Below, in pieces: positions 62,800-64,000 of a stretch of 64,000 nt of DNA. The DNA comes from Nevskiales bacterium (GTDB lineage Bacteria; Pseudomonadota; Gammaproteobacteria; Steroidobacterales; GCA-2729495). Location of the stretch: assembly GCA_011526045.1 (NCBI GenBank), contig WYBE01000069.1, positions 62,001 through 126,000 on the forward strand, in the 5' to 3' direction. The first letter of the stretch is position 1, and every line of letters starts with the position of its first letter. A program made the position numbers and the translations under genes. The notes beneath the pieces are model-generated. The model had not been told where the DNA came from and made no database searches. It was given only the letters and a program-made list of their open reading frames with translations.

Positions 62800-63177
62800 T
62801 CAGCGGCTGGTTTTGCGATGCGGGTCGAACAACGCTTCGGCGGCCCCAGTGGGTTCGGCGCTTGCGCCGTTCGGGCCTTGCCGGCCGAACAATGCAGCCA
62901 GTTCATCTTTCGCGTGCCGCTCGGCGGCGGCCAGCGACGAGTCGAAGGCGCCCCGGCGCGGACGAAAGTAATCGCAGAAATTGGCCTGTTCCTTGGCCTT
63001 GACCTCCTCCGCGTCGTCCTCCGTGCATTTCCTGGCGACCCGCGGATCGTAGGCAACGCACATGCGGCAGACGTGCAGTTCGGCCCGGCAGGAAGGGCAT
63101 TCCTCCAGCCGCCGCAGCGGTAGCGACAGCGCGGCGAGGCTCGCCCCGCAGCGCCAGCAGACCAAGTCATGCGCCAT
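62800..63177 (-). CDS. Cysteine-rich zinc-ribbon protein of unknown function
   Basis: A 125-residue protein. CWRCG (residues 7-11), CPSC (28-31) and CRMC (37-40) give three CxxC pairs, and a Cys at 51 and another at 68 (NFCDYFRP) complete the pattern; it should bind one or two zinc ions. The remainder (HAKDELAALFG) is helical and polar. Similar small proteins are conserved in gammaproteobacteria without a known role. It is divergent from typA across a 124-base gap with the typA -10 box. Confidence 0.7.
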   Translation of the reverse strand: MAHDLVCWRCGASLAALSLPLRRLEECPSCRAELHVCRMCVAYDPRVARKCTEDDAEEVKAKEQANFCDYFRPRRGAFDSSLAAAERHAKDELAALFGRQGPNGASAEPTGAAEALFDPHRKTSR

Positions 63178-63264
63178 AGGCCAGTGAGTATAGGCGTAGC
63201 CTGCCGGCGTCGCGCCCCCGCCGGAATCCGCCAAATCTTTCATGTATTTACGTTGATCGCTCCG

Positions 63265-63270
63265 TATAAT
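63265..63270 (+). promoter_or_regulatory. -10 element of the typA promoter
   Basis: A perfect TATAAT is followed by GCGCCG, 31 bases before the typA ATG. The same TATAAT-GCGCCG string occurs ahead of rpoD. Confidence 0.6.
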
Positions 63271-63301
63271 GCGCCGCTCGCCCGCAGCCACCCGCCGTCC
63301 C

Positions 63302-64000
<699 letters not shown>

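Overview
This is a 64 kb, GC-rich (about two thirds G+C by eye), gene-dense stretch of a bacterial chromosome. Nearly every protein has a clear housekeeping relative in Gammaproteobacteria. The rpoN-hpf-rapZ-mgtE order, Mpl recycling ligase, WaaA and HldE (Gram-negative LPS), a TolC-type outer membrane protein, split class II ribonucleotide reductase (NrdJa/NrdJb) and the tsaD / rpsU-yqeY-dnaG-rpoD block point to a free-living gammaproteobacterium near Chromatiales, Xanthomonadales or Nevskiales. I cannot fix the order or genus. There is no prophage, insertion sequence with a transposase, CRISPR array or rRNA operon. The only mobile-looking DNA is a small dispersed repeat at about 39.1, 42.8 and 44.0 kb.

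Layout. 0-3.6 kb: the end of rpoN, then hpf, rapZ and mgtE, with the usual ptsN/hprK/PTS genes absent. 3.6-7 kb: patatin phospholipase, an exported Bcp peroxiredoxin and a transporter. 7-13.2 kb: a minus-strand carbon block (DUF2249, tkt, gap, pgk, pyk). 13.3-17.8 kb: metK-ahcY, a CpdA-like phosphodiesterase and a TraB/GumN protein. 17.8-19.9 kb: rubredoxin, mpl and a small membrane protein. 19.9-25.6 kb: rnd, adk, PPi-dependent phosphofructokinase and a proton-pumping pyrophosphatase. 25.7-31.5 kb: an SDR, a PAS-GGDEF-EAL protein with a structured leader, pcm and tolC. 31.5-34.2 kb: waaA and hldE. 34.3-37.7 kb: nrdJb, nrdJa and their control region. 37.7-45.2 kb: a DegP-type protease, an NDUFA9-like protein, a zinc aminopeptidase, cca, a lytic transglycosylase and a MidA methyltransferase. 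45.3-47 kb: pteridine reductase, folK, folB. 47-52.8 kb: tsaD facing rpsU-yqeY-dnaG-rpoD. 52.8-57.2 kb: an FMN glutamate-synthase-like protein, an EEP nuclease, a small kinase, an ICMT-like methyltransferase and tRNA-Ile(CAU). 57.3-64 kb: an ABC exporter, lon, three small poorly known genes and the start of typA.

How the genes fit together. tkt/gap/pgk/pyk plus PPi-type Pfp beside a PPi-driven proton pump suggest a reversible glycolysis tied to pyrophosphate. metK and ahcY form the S-adenosylmethionine cycle. folK/folB and the pteridine reductase serve folate. mpl and the lytic transglycosylase serve wall turnover. WaaA, HldE and TolC serve the outer envelope.

No wholly new defence or biosynthetic system is evident. 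The best leads are regulatory: two NrdR-type palindromes 180 bp apart flanking the nrdJ promoter; an intrinsic-terminator hairpin in the rpsU leader; a CsrA-like hairpin in the GGDEF-EAL leader; a heat-shock promoter that fixes the lon start; a two-half-site operator ahead of tolC; and several -10 boxes so close to start codons that leaderless mRNAs are likely. All promoter, operator and hairpin calls are by eye.
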